Shown piece after piece: positions 1-6,668 of a DNA stretch of 7,292 bases (positions are counted from its first letter, which is position 1; each line of letters begins with the position of its first letter). Both the position numbers and the translations under genes were made by a program. The DNA comes from Actinomycetota bacterium (GTDB lineage: Bacteria > Actinomycetota > Acidimicrobiia > IMCC26256 > PALSA-610). Under the pieces are notes generated by a model. The model searched no databases. It saw nothing but the letters and a program-made list of their open reading frames with translations, and had not been told where the DNA came from. Location: positions 1-7,292 of the forward strand of contig JAUZEM010000185.1 of assembly GCA_030839005.1 (NCBI GenBank). Reading direction: 5' to 3'.

Positions 1-797
1 ATGACCAGCTCGCAGGTTTCCGCGGCTGTGACCCACGGCTGGTCGGACACGCAGCGCACGCCGCGGCCGGGCGCGACGAACGTGTCCCACTTGGCGGCGA
101 GTCGCGCCTCGGCGGCACGGCCACGCAGTACGCCGACGAGGATCGGGTAGTACCAGTCCATGGCCCAGCGATCTTTGTCGAGGAACCGATCGGGACGGTG
201 GGCGATCGCGATGGCCAGCGATCCCAACGACAACTCCCAGTCGGGTCGTTCGCGACCGAGGCGCTCGGCGGCGGCAATCGCGCAGCGCAGCGACGAGTAG
301 ATGCTCGACGATCCGGTGAGCAGCGCGCCTTTACCATCGACGCGCGCCGGATCGGCGTCCCACTCGATCTCGCCGCTCGGGTGCTGATTGTCGAGTGCGA
401 AGTCGATCGCACGCTCGACGACCGGGAACATCGCTTCGAGGAATCCCGGGTCGAGTGTGCAGAGGTAATGGTGCCACACGCCGTTGGCCACGTAGCAACT
501 GACGTTGGTATCGAGTGTGTGTTCCTTCACGTCGTTGCCCGAGTAGTACGCGTACCAGGAACCGGAATCATGCTGGGTGCGCGTCAGCCATTCGAACGCG
601 CGCTCGGCCTCTGCGAATCGGGCGCCGACGTCGAGCGCCATCGTCGCTTCGACCAGGTTCCACGGGTCGGTGTGATGTCCGGGCGCCCACGGAATATTGC
701 CGTCGCCCAGCTGCACTGACGCGATCGCGTCGATGGTCTGTTCGATCTGCGCTCGGGTCAGGATCCCGTCGACTTCGGGGAGCTCGTGATCAGCCAA
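1..797 (-). CDS. Prenyltransferase/terpene-cyclase-like alpha/alpha-toroid protein (3' end beyond window)
   Basis: The visible 265 codons read open to the left edge, so the C-terminus is missing. The protein resembles the prenyltransferase/squalene-cyclase repeat fold, an all-helical toroid that in known members binds isoprenoid substrates. Three QW-like turns are seen: Q29-x3-G33, the near-perfect QHDSGSW at 75-81, and Q138-x3-G142. A DPWN-VEA-MALD segment (44-56) and a GSSSIYSSLRCA stretch also fit this family as I remember it. No signal peptide or membrane segment is visible, and no DxDD cyclase acid motif occurs in the visible part; in squalene-hopene cyclases it lies further on. The TTG start is chosen because it directly precedes the conserved reading, overlaps the upstream methyltransferase stop by 8 bases, and has a purine-rich GGGGGAAG 7 nt upstream. 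It is probably co-translated with the methyltransferase and glycosyltransferase. It could be a non-catalytic toroid or an enzyme on another substrate; the fold is much surer than the reaction. Confidence 0.75.
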   Translation of the reverse strand, partial: MADHELPEVDGILTRAQIEQTIDAIASVQLGDGNIPWAPGHHTDPWNLVEATMALDVGARFAEAERAFEWLTRTQHDSGSWYAYYSGNDVKEHTLDTNVSCYVANGVWHHYLCTLDPGFLEAMFPVVERAIDFALDNQHPSGEIEWDADPARVDGKGALLTGSSSIYSSLRCAIAAAERLGRERPDWELSLGSLAIAIAHRPDRFLDKDRWAMDWYYPILVGVLRGRAAEARLAAKWDTFVAPGRGVRCVSDQPWVTAAETCELV

Positions 798-1539
798 GAC
801 TTCGCTTCCCCCACTTCGCCATCGTCGGTGCGACCTTCTCGCCGTAGAGCACCACGCTCTTGCCGAGCACCGGGTTCAACGCACGCTCGGTGACCCGAGC
901 CCAGCGCGGGTTTTGCTCGATGAGCCTGCACAAGAAGTCGTGGTAGCGGCGGACCGGTGCGGCCTCGGTGTTGTCCGGCCCGTACGCGCATTTCAGCCAC
1001 CAGTACGGCGAGTGGAACGCGTGCGCGTGGTGTGATCCGCGCAGGAAGAATCCGGCTCGCTCGAGCTTCAGCTCGAGCTCGTGCTGGCGGTACACGCGGA
1101 CGTGTCCGCCGGGCGTGTCGTGGTAGTGCCAGTCGAGCGCCCACGAGACCCGCTCGGGCCACCGCGTCGGAACCGTCGCCGCAATCCGGCCTCCGGGACG
1201 GAGCACGCGGGCGATCTCGGTGAGCGCGCGCTCGTCGTCCCAGACGTGTTCGAGCACCTCGGACGCGATGACGCGGTCGAAAGAGTTCGCCGGGAAGGGC
1301 AGGTCGAGCGCGTCGGCGTTGACGACTCCGGCCCACTGCTCGTATGTGGTTTCGCCGGACCCGACCATCGCGCCGGCGACGGCGGCGACGTCCTTCAGAT
1401 CGGATGCGGAGTAGTCGAGCGCGGTGACGCGCGCGCCGCGCCGCATTGCCTCGAACGCATGACGCCCGCCGCCGGAGCCGAGGTCGAGGAGGCGCTCGCC
1501 GCGCACCAGCCCGAGCCGGTCGAAGTCGACCGTGAGCAT
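790..1539 (-). CDS. Class I SAM-dependent methyltransferase
   Basis: A 249-residue protein of the Methyltransf_11-like class I (Rossmann-fold) family, predicted to transfer a methyl group from S-adenosylmethionine to a small molecule or lipid. Motif I is LLDLGSGGGRH (17-27), the SAM-binding glycine loop. The acidic residue ending strand 2 is D42 in TALDYS, motif II-like NADALDLPF spans 74-82, and SFDRVIASEVLEHV (86-99) followed by VLRPGGR (112-118) are the classic post-I motifs. The C-terminal half has many aromatic and His residues and may form the acceptor lid. The frame stays open 31 codons further upstream, but the ATG at 1539 overlaps the glycosyltransferase stop as TGATG and sits just before the motif I domain, so I use it. 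No good ribosome site is seen, which suggests translation by re-initiation after the glycosyltransferase. The acceptor (O, N or C) is unknown; a sugar or isoprenoid-linked intermediate fits the neighbours, but this is inference. Confidence 0.9.
   Translation of the reverse strand: MLTVDFDRLGLVRGERLLDLGSGGGRHAFEAMRRGARVTALDYSASDLKDVAAVAGAMVGSGETTYEQWAGVVNADALDLPFPANSFDRVIASEVLEHVWDDERALTEIARVLRPGGRIAATVPTRWPERVSWALDWHYHDTPGGHVRVYRQHELELKLERAGFFLRGSHHAHAFHSPYWWLKCAYGPDNTEAAPVRRYHDFLCRLIEQNPRWARVTERALNPVLGKSVVLYGEKVAPTMAKWGKRSLG
805..812 (-). promoter_or_regulatory. Probable ribosome binding site deciding the TTG start of the toroid gene
   Basis: On the minus strand GGGGGAAG lies 7 nt before the TTG at 797-795, inside the last codons of the methyltransferase. 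No ATG or GTG occurs close by in the right frame, so this site and the 8-base overlap support the TTG start. The match to a Shine-Dalgarno consensus is only approximate. Confidence 0.4.
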
Positions 1540-2864
1540 CAGGTCGCAGAACCCGAGTCGCGGCGTCGCTTGGCGTGCGCTTCCAGCTCGAGGCGATAGT
1601 GCTCGGCGGTACCTTGCGCCGTCTTGCGCCACGTGAACCGGTCGAGCACGCGGCGACGGCCTCCTTCGCCGAGCCGGGCCCGCAGCGGTTCGTCGTTCAG
1701 CACGTCGATGAGCTGCTGCGCGAGCGCGCCGGGATCACCGGGCGGCACGGTCATCGCGCTTTCGCCGTACCTACCGACGACTTCGGGCAATGCGCCTCCG
1801 GTGGTCGTGACCAGCGGAACTCCGCACGCCATGGCCTCGATGGCAGGAAGCGAGAACCCCTCGTAGAGCGAAGGGACGACGGCAATCTCCGCCTCGGCGT
1901 AGAGCTCGACGATTCGTTCGTCGCTGACGCCGCTGACGAACTCGACCGCTCCCTGCAATCCGAGCCGTTCGATCTGCGCCGGGACCGCCGACTTGTGACG
2001 CGGCCGGCCGATGACGACGAGATGCGCGTCGTCGCGCTCGGTGCGCACCTTGGCCAGCGCCTCGATCAGGTAGGTCAGACCTTTCAACGGCACGTCGGCG
2101 CTGGCGGTCGTCATCAGGCGGCCGGGCACCCGTGTGACGTTCGGCAGCGGACGGAACTGCTTCTGGTCGACGCCGACCGCCACGATGTGCAACGTGTCGG
2201 GATCGATGCCCATCTGGGCGACGATGTCCTTCTTCGAGTTGTCGGACACCGTGATGTGCCGGGGAAGCTGCCGCGCGACGTCCATTTGCATGCCCAAGAA
2301 GCCGTACCAGCGTCGCAGCGTCAGCCTGCGCAACGGCGATGTCGCCGCGGCGATGTCGAGGTCGCGGTCGACGGTGATGGGGTGGTGCAGCGTGTTCACG
2401 AAGGGCCAACCGTCGCGCAGCAATCCGAGCAGCCCGCGACCCAGGCACTGGTTGTCGTGGACCAGATCGAACTCGTTTCGACGGTCGCGCAATTGCGCGT
2501 AGACGCGCCGGCTGAACGCGTACGGCTCCGGGAAGCCCGCGCCGGCCATAATCGCGAACTCCTCCACGTCGGCCCGGGTGCGGAACTCGTGGGGCCACGG
2601 GACGCGAAACGGGTTCTCGCGCTCGTACAGATCGAGGCTCGGAACGTGCTCGAGTGTGACGGGCGCGTCGGCGACCGGCCAGGGCGGACCGGCGAGCATC
2701 GTCACCGTGTGGCCGAGCTCGGTCAGCTCGCGGGTGAGGTGACGGCTGTAGACGCCTTGGCCACCGCAGTGGGGGTTGCCTCGGTAGATGAGAAACGCGA
2801 CCCGGAGCGGGTCACCGGGTCGGGGCGTGCGCGCGCGCGCAAGGGCAGACCGGGCGGTGGGCAT
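1539..2864 (-). CDS. Glycosyltransferase family 4 (GT-B fold)
   Basis: A 441-residue retaining GT-B glycosyltransferase, probably cytosolic or membrane-peripheral, moving a sugar from a nucleotide-sugar donor. The N-terminal domain opens with RVAFLIY and the glycine-rich acceptor loop CGGQGVYSRHL near 33-43. An interdomain ITVSDNSKKDI stretch follows. The C-terminal donor domain has DVPLKG with K261, and the family 4 E-x7-E motif at E335 and E343 (EGFSLPAIEAMACG), which contacts the donor nucleotide and sugar. Length is a little above the common 370-420 because of a basic N-terminal tail. The start is uncertain. The ATG at 2864 lacks a visible ribosome site and may be leaderless; the frame continues to a GTG at 2924 that has GAGGG 9 nt upstream and would add 20 residues. 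It is the first gene of the leftward block, joined to the methyltransferase by a TGATG overlap. The acceptor cannot be told from sequence. Confidence 0.9.
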   Translation of the reverse strand: MPTARSALARARTPRPGDPLRVAFLIYRGNPHCGGQGVYSRHLTRELTELGHTVTMLAGPPWPVADAPVTLEHVPSLDLYERENPFRVPWPHEFRTRADVEEFAIMAGAGFPEPYAFSRRVYAQLRDRRNEFDLVHDNQCLGRGLLGLLRDGWPFVNTLHHPITVDRDLDIAAATSPLRRLTLRRWYGFLGMQMDVARQLPRHITVSDNSKKDIVAQMGIDPDTLHIVAVGVDQKQFRPLPNVTRVPGRLMTTASADVPLKGLTYLIEALAKVRTERDDAHLVVIGRPRHKSAVPAQIERLGLQGAVEFVSGVSDERIVELYAEAEIAVVPSLYEGFSLPAIEAMACGVPLVTTTGGALPEVVGRYGESAMTVPPGDPGALAQQLIDVLNDEPLRARLGEGGRRRVLDRFTWRKTAQGTAEHYRLELEAHAKRRRDSGSAT

Positions 2865-2951
2865 GAGGAAACCAGGATGGAGGCCGGGTGACCCGGAAGG
2901 CAAGCCGCGCACTAGCGTCGCCACGCGGTGGCGCCCTCGATTGCACCTTCC
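2865..2951. promoter_or_regulatory. Divergent intergenic region between the two gene blocks
   Basis: This short gap separates the start of the leftward glycosyltransferase block from the rightward peptidase block, so promoters for both should lie here or within the opposing 5' ends. I see no convincing -35/-10 pair. A TAGCGT at 2913-2918 fits a TANNNT -10 on the plus strand but lacks a good partner upstream. The region contains the inverted repeat described separately. If the GTG starts at 2924 (minus) and 2928 (plus) were used, the gap would shrink to almost nothing. Confidence 0.5.
2919..2933. repeat. Perfect inverted repeat in the divergent gap (possible operator)
   Basis: CGCCAC, a GCG spacer and GTGGCG form a perfect 6-bp inverted repeat centred on 2926, about midway between the assigned divergent starts. 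Its symmetry and place suit a dimeric regulator serving both blocks. In GC-rich DNA a repeat this short also arises by chance, and the alternative GTG starts at 2924 and 2928 lie inside it, so a regulatory role is only a suggestion. Confidence 0.35.
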
Positions 2952-4661
2952 ATGATGAGCCGCTCACGCAGCGTGAGTGGCCCGCAGTGGTCGCCGTCGG
3001 GCGCCCGCCTGGCTTGGATCGACACGTACGACGGCCGGTCCGACGTGGTGGTCGCGCCGGCCGACCACGGACCGCCGGTCGTCGTGACGGCCGAGTGCGG
3101 CGCCGGAGCCGGCTTCGCGTGGGTCGACGACGACGCCCTCGTGGTCGCGGCGAGCGACGGCCGCCTCGTGGTCGTACACGCCGAGGGTGGCATCGAGCGG
3201 GTGCTCACCCGCGACGGTCGCGCGCTCGCGCCCGCGGTGTCGGCCCGCGGCGAGGTGGCGTGCGCCATCGAGCGCGACGAGACCTGCGACGTGGCGACGG
3301 TGCCGCTCGACGGTTCCGGCTGGCCGGAGCGGGTCTCGCACGCCGACTACGCGTGGGACCCGGCGTGGTCGCCGGACGGCCGTGCGCTCGTCTGGCAGGA
3401 ATGGGATTTGCCGAACATGCCGTGGCACGCGTCGCGGATCATGCGCCGAGACGCCGGTGCGTCCCCGTATGTCGTCGCGGAAGACGGCGCGAGCAGCCAA
3501 GCGCGGTTCTCGCCCGACGGGGCGCGACTCGCGTGGGTCCGCGACGGCACGCTGGTCGTCGACGGCGAGTCGCTCGGCGGCCAACACGAACGGGAATGCG
3601 CGGAGCCGGCGTGGTCGGCGGGGCAGCATTCCTTCGCGTGGTCGCCCGACGGCGTCGAGCTCGCGTGGTGCCGCAACGAGTCCGGCTTCGGCCGGCTCGC
3701 GATCGGCGCGCCCGGCCGCAAGTCTGCGCGTGAGCTCTCGCGCGGCTGGCACCGTGATCTCGCGTGGGGCGCGGGCGGAATCGTCTGTGTGCGGTCGGGC
3801 GCGGTCACGCCCCCGCAAGTCGTCGTACTTGCGGCGAACGGCTCGGGCCGGCGGACGATCGCGCGCGGGCCCGTGGCCGGCTTCGAGCGAACCGGTCTCG
3901 TCGAACCCCGACCCGTCACGTGGAAATCGGGGAACGCGGTCGTGCACGGTTTGTTGTGGCGTTCCGCCGGAGCGCGTGGAGCGTTGCCGATCGTCGTGCA
4001 CGTGCACGGCGGCCCGACCGGCCAGGCTCTGGCCGATTGGAACCCGCGGCTGCAGTGGCTCGTGCAGCAGGGCTATGGAGTCCTGCAACCGAACCACCGC
4101 GGCTCGTCGGGGTACGGCGCGGCCTATCGGAACGCGCTCGACGGTCGCTGGGGCGAGCGCGACGTCGCCGACGTCGCCGCGGGCATCAAGCACGCGATCA
4201 AGGAAGACTGGGCAGTACCGGGCCGGGTGGCGCTCATGGGCGCGAGCGCGGGCGGGTTCACGGCGTTGAACGTCGCCGCGCAGCATCCCGATCTCGTCGC
4301 CGCGGTGATCGCGCTGTATCCGGTAACCGACCTGCTCGACCTCGCGGCGACGACGCACCGGTTCGAGTCGGGCGACGTGTCCCGGCTGGTGGGTCGCTTG
4401 CCGGGCGCGCGGGATTCGTACATCGCCCGTTCGCCGATCACACATGCGAGCGACGTGCGCGCGCCCTTGCTCTTGTTGCAGGGCGACGACGACCGCGTCG
4501 TCAACGCCGAGCGGACCTCCGCGTTCGCGGACGCGCGGCGCGACGCGGGCGGGATCATCGAATATCACGTTTATGCCGGCGAGGGGCACGGATGGCGGCG
4601 CGCGGAGACTGTTGCCGACGAGCTCGCCCGCATCGGAACCTTTCTCTCGCGATGGTGCTGA
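2952..4661 (+). CDS. S9 family (prolyl-oligopeptidase-like) serine peptidase
   Basis: A 569-residue serine peptidase of the S9 family, closest in style to acylaminoacyl-peptidase/dipeptidyl-peptidase-like actinobacterial members. These cleave short peptides, with a beta-propeller limiting access to the active site. The N-terminal half (about 1-310) has TolB/PD40-type propeller blades marked by WSPSG (13-17), WSPDG (139), FSPDG (186) and WSPDG (230). The C-terminal alpha/beta hydrolase domain begins near 320 with the HGGP oxyanion segment (352-355). The triad is S432 in GASAGG, D514 in GDDDRVV and H546 in GEGHGW, so it should be active. No signal peptide or membrane segment is visible, so it is probably cytosolic. 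The start is one of two tandem ATGs (2952, 2955); a GTG at 2928 is possible and none has a clear ribosome site. It is the first gene of the rightward block and overlaps the next gene by 10 bases. Substrate specificity is not readable. Confidence 0.93.
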   Translation: MMSRSRSVSGPQWSPSGARLAWIDTYDGRSDVVVAPADHGPPVVVTAECGAGAGFAWVDDDALVVAASDGRLVVVHAEGGIERVLTRDGRALAPAVSARGEVACAIERDETCDVATVPLDGSGWPERVSHADYAWDPAWSPDGRALVWQEWDLPNMPWHASRIMRRDAGASPYVVAEDGASSQARFSPDGARLAWVRDGTLVVDGESLGGQHERECAEPAWSAGQHSFAWSPDGVELAWCRNESGFGRLAIGAPGRKSARELSRGWHRDLAWGAGGIVCVRSGAVTPPQVVVLAANGSGRRTIARGPVAGFERTGLVEPRPVTWKSGNAVVHGLLWRSAGARGALPIVVHVHGGPTGQALADWNPRLQWLVQQGYGVLQPNHRGSSGYGAAYRNALDGRWGERDVADVAAGIKHAIKEDWAVPGRVALMGASAGGFTALNVAAQHPDLVAAVIALYPVTDLLDLAATTHRFESGDVSRLVGRLPGARDSYIARSPITHASDVRAPLLLLQGDDDRVVNAERTSAFADARRDAGGIIEYHVYAGEGHGWRRAETVADELARIGTFLSRWC

Positions 4662-5308
4662 CGGATCTCGCGTACCAAGGTCCGAAGCGCGGAGCCGACC
4701 GCGCGGTGCTGCTCGCGCACGGTGCCGGTGCCGACATGAACGCGGCGACGTTGACGACCGTCGCCGATGCGCTCGCCGACGCGAAGGTGCCTTCGTTGCG
4801 CTTCAACTTCCCGTACCGGGCCGCCGGGCGCCGGGCACCCGATCGGGCGGCCGTGCTCGAGGCCGCGGTGCGAGAAGCGATGCGTGAGCTGGCCCGGCGC
4901 ACCAAGCTGCCGCCGGAACGCCTCGTCTTGGGAGGTCGTTCGATGGGCGGCCGGGTCTGTTCGATGGTCGCGGCCGACGCCGACGTCGACGCGCGGGTGC
5001 TCGGACTCGTCCTACTGGGCTATCCGCTGCACCCGCCCGGAAGGGCCACACAGCTGCGCGTCGAGCATTTTGCGCGATTGCGAATGCCGGCGCTCTTCGT
5101 GAGCGGGACGCGCGACGCGTTCGGGAGTCCGGCCGAGCTGCAACGTGAAACCAAGAAACTGAAAGGATCGGTGTCGTTCCACTGGGTCGAGACGGGCGAT
5201 CACGGCTTCAAGCCCCTGAAGTCGAGCGGGTTGACGGTCGATGCCGTGCTCGCCGACGTCGCCCGTGCCGTCGTCGATTTCGTTACCGGATGTTCGAACT
5301 CGAGGTGA
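4652..5308 (+). CDS. KANL3/Tex30-type alpha/beta hydrolase
   Basis: A 218-residue single-domain alpha/beta hydrolase resembling the KANL3/Tex30 (dienelactone-hydrolase-related) family of small predicted hydrolases. LLAHGAGADMN (20-30) is the N-terminal HG oxyanion-side loop. The nucleophile is S97 in GGRSMGG (94-100), followed by LVLLGYPLHPPG, then D155 in SGTRDAFG and H184 in GDHGFK, giving a complete Ser-Asp-His triad. Length is typical and there is no signal peptide, so a cytosolic protein is expected. The ATG at 4652 overlaps the end of the S9 peptidase gene by 10 bases; a GTG at 4655 would also work. The close overlap suggests coupled translation with the peptidase, though members of this family occur in many contexts. 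Ester, thioester or lactone substrates are all possible; bacterial members known to me are mostly uncharacterised. Confidence 0.87.
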   Translation: MVLTDLAYQGPKRGADRAVLLAHGAGADMNAATLTTVADALADAKVPSLRFNFPYRAAGRRAPDRAAVLEAAVREAMRELARRTKLPPERLVLGGRSMGGRVCSMVAADADVDARVLGLVLLGYPLHPPGRATQLRVEHFARLRMPALFVSGTRDAFGSPAELQRETKKLKGSVSFHWVETGDHGFKPLKSSGLTVDAVLADVARAVVDFVTGCSNSR

Positions 5309-5320
5309 CAGACTCGGTTC

Positions 5321-5836
5321 GTGCGAGTCGAGCGGTGGTTCTCGTTCGTCGACCTCTCGGGCTTCACATCGTTCGGTGACCGGTTCGGCGACGAGGAGTC
5401 GGTGCGGGTCCTGACCCTCTTCCGGGGCGCCGTCCGTCAGGTCGCGACCGAGTTCGGTGTCCGTATCGCCAAATGGCTCGGTGACGGTTGCATGCTGGTG
5501 TCGGTCGAACCACCCAACCTGATCGCCGCGGTGACGAAGCTCGAGTTGCTGACCCACGAGCTCGAGCTGCCCCTGTCGGTGCACGCGGGGTGCGCCGGCG
5601 GCGCCGTGATTCTGCTGGAGGGCGACGACTACACCGGGCGATCCGTAAATCTCGCGGCGCGGCTCGCGACGGTGGCCCGGCCGCACGAGATCCTCGCGAC
5701 GGTCGACCTGGCCCGGCACACGCCCGCCGGCACCCGGTTCGAGCCCGCGGGAATGATCTCGGTCGCGGGCATACAAGAGCCCGTCGAGGTCGTACGTTTC
5801 GGCTGTGTGGCGGCCGGCGATACCGTTCGCGCATGA
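5321..5836 (+). CDS. Stand-alone class III adenylate/guanylate cyclase domain
   Basis: A 171-residue protein that is almost wholly one class III nucleotidyl cyclase catalytic domain, expected to make cAMP (or cGMP) as a homodimer. The metal-binding aspartates are D11 in FVDLSGFT and D55 in KWLGDG. The purine-selecting pair is K51 and D103 (DDYTG), and the transition-state residues are N110 and R114 in SVNLAAR. Lys/Asp at the selector positions favours ATP over GTP. Spacing of D11-K51-D55 and D103-N110-R114 equals that I recall for Mycobacterium tuberculosis Rv1625c, but the D55-D103 interval is about 17 residues shorter, so the arm region is trimmed. There is no membrane, HAMP or sensor domain. 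The GTG start at 5321 is 12 nt after the previous stop, with only a weak GAGGTG upstream. It overlaps the downstream crotonase gene as ATGA. No effector gene for cyclic nucleotide is visible nearby. Confidence 0.9.
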   Translation: MRVERWFSFVDLSGFTSFGDRFGDEESVRVLTLFRGAVRQVATEFGVRIAKWLGDGCMLVSVEPPNLIAAVTKLELLTHELELPLSVHAGCAGGAVILLEGDDYTGRSVNLAARLATVARPHEILATVDLARHTPAGTRFEPAGMISVAGIQEPVEVVRFGCVAAGDTVRA

Positions 5837-6657
5837 CCGTCTACGAAACCGTCGAGCTCACGCGCGAGGGGCACATCGGCTGGCTGCGGTTGAATCGCCC
5901 GGACAAGCTGAACTCCTTCACCATTCTCATGTGGCAGGAACTGCGCGCGTTGGGCAAGGAGCTGCGCGACGATGCCGAGTTGCGCGCGCTGGTCGTGATC
6001 GGCAACGGACGCGCGTTCTCGTCGGGCATCGACACGTCCGTGTTCACCGGAGCCTCGACCGACTCCATCGAGGGCGGTGACGACGTCGGCACGCGTCATC
6101 ACGATCCGACGGTCGACGGCATCCTGCGCACACAGGAGGCGTACTCCTGGTTGGAGGAGGCCCGCTACCCGACGATCGCCGCGGTGCGCGGGTTCGCGCT
6201 CGGCGCCGGGTTGCAGATGGCGCTGGCGTGCGACATCCGCGTGTTCGCGCGCGGTACGTCGGTGGGTCTGCTCGAGCACAAGTACGGCATCCTGCCCGAC
6301 CTCGGCGGCACCCAACGGCTGCCGCGCGTGGTCGGACCCGGCAAGGCCAAGGAGCTGATCTGGACCGCGGCCCGCATCGACGCCGACGAGGCGTATCGCA
6401 TCGGACTGTGCGAGCGGCTCGTCGACGACGACGCGCTGGAAGCTGACGCCGGCGGCCTCGCCGCGGCGATCGCCGCGCAACCGCCGCTCGCGGTGCAGGG
6501 CGCGAAACGCGCCGTCGAGGCGGCCGGTCGTGTGTCCATAGCCGAAGGGCTCGTCGTCGAAGCCGAGGCCCAAGCGGTTTGCCTGCGGTCCGCCGACATG
6601 CGCGAAGCGATCGAGGCGTTCGTCGAACAACGCCGACCTGACTACTCCGGAAAGTAA
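5833..6657 (+). CDS. Enoyl-CoA hydratase/isomerase family protein (crotonase fold)
   Basis: A 274-residue crotonase-superfamily protein, acting on an acyl-CoA thioester bound by the family's oxyanion hole. LNRPDKLNSF (20-29) is the usual N-terminal strand, AFSSGID (61-67) the first oxyanion and CoA-binding segment, and RGFALGAGLQMALACD (119-134) the second. E148 in LLEHKYG matches catalytic Glu164 of rat crotonase. The partner Glu144 is replaced by Q128, with the usual 20-residue spacing kept. D156 in LPDLGGTQRL matches the Asp204 position of rat dienoyl-CoA isomerase. A true 2-enoyl-CoA hydratase normally needs both glutamates, so an isomerase, another crotonase reaction, or weak hydration is as likely as the family name. 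The segment around 72-100, rich in acidic residues, may be a substrate-side loop. The ATG is within the ATGA overlap with the cyclase stop, implying translational coupling. The gene ends 11 nt before murA. Confidence 0.92.
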   Translation: MTVYETVELTREGHIGWLRLNRPDKLNSFTILMWQELRALGKELRDDAELRALVVIGNGRAFSSGIDTSVFTGASTDSIEGGDDVGTRHHDPTVDGILRTQEAYSWLEEARYPTIAAVRGFALGAGLQMALACDIRVFARGTSVGLLEHKYGILPDLGGTQRLPRVVGPGKAKELIWTAARIDADEAYRIGLCERLVDDDALEADAGGLAAAIAAQPPLAVQGAKRAVEAAGRVSIAEGLVVEAEAQAVCLRSADMREAIEAFVEQRRPDYSGK

Positions 6658-6668
6658 CCTCTTCGGTC

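Noticed and set aside
198..719. A 173-codon open frame on the plus strand
   Set aside because: It is antisense to the toroid gene, whose QW-type motifs and overlap with the methyltransferase favour the minus strand.
1056..1082. Repeated GCTCGAGCT-like units resembling a palindrome or tandem repeat
   Set aside because: They encode the Glu-Leu-Glu-Leu-Lys-Leu-Glu helix of the methyltransferase; repeated GAG/CTC codons explain the pattern.
2825..2841. Alternating purine/pyrimidine run (GCGTGCGCG...), possible Z-DNA
   Set aside because: It falls in the Arg-Ala-Arg codons of the glycosyltransferase N-terminal tail, and such runs are ordinary at this base composition.
1575..2891. A 438-codon open frame on the plus strand
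   Set aside because: It lies wholly antisense to the glycosyltransferase, which has clear GT-B motifs. Its translation is rich in Arg, Asp and His with no recognisable domain, typical of shadow frames in GC-rich DNA.
2964..4589. A 541-codon open frame on the minus strand
   Set aside because: It is antisense to the S9 peptidase with its full triad and propeller motifs. The translation is Arg-rich and domain-free; it is long only because stop codons are rare at this GC content.
5629..6630. A 333-codon open frame on the minus strand
   Set aside because: It is antisense to the cyclase end and the crotonase gene, both well supported, and shows no motif of its own.
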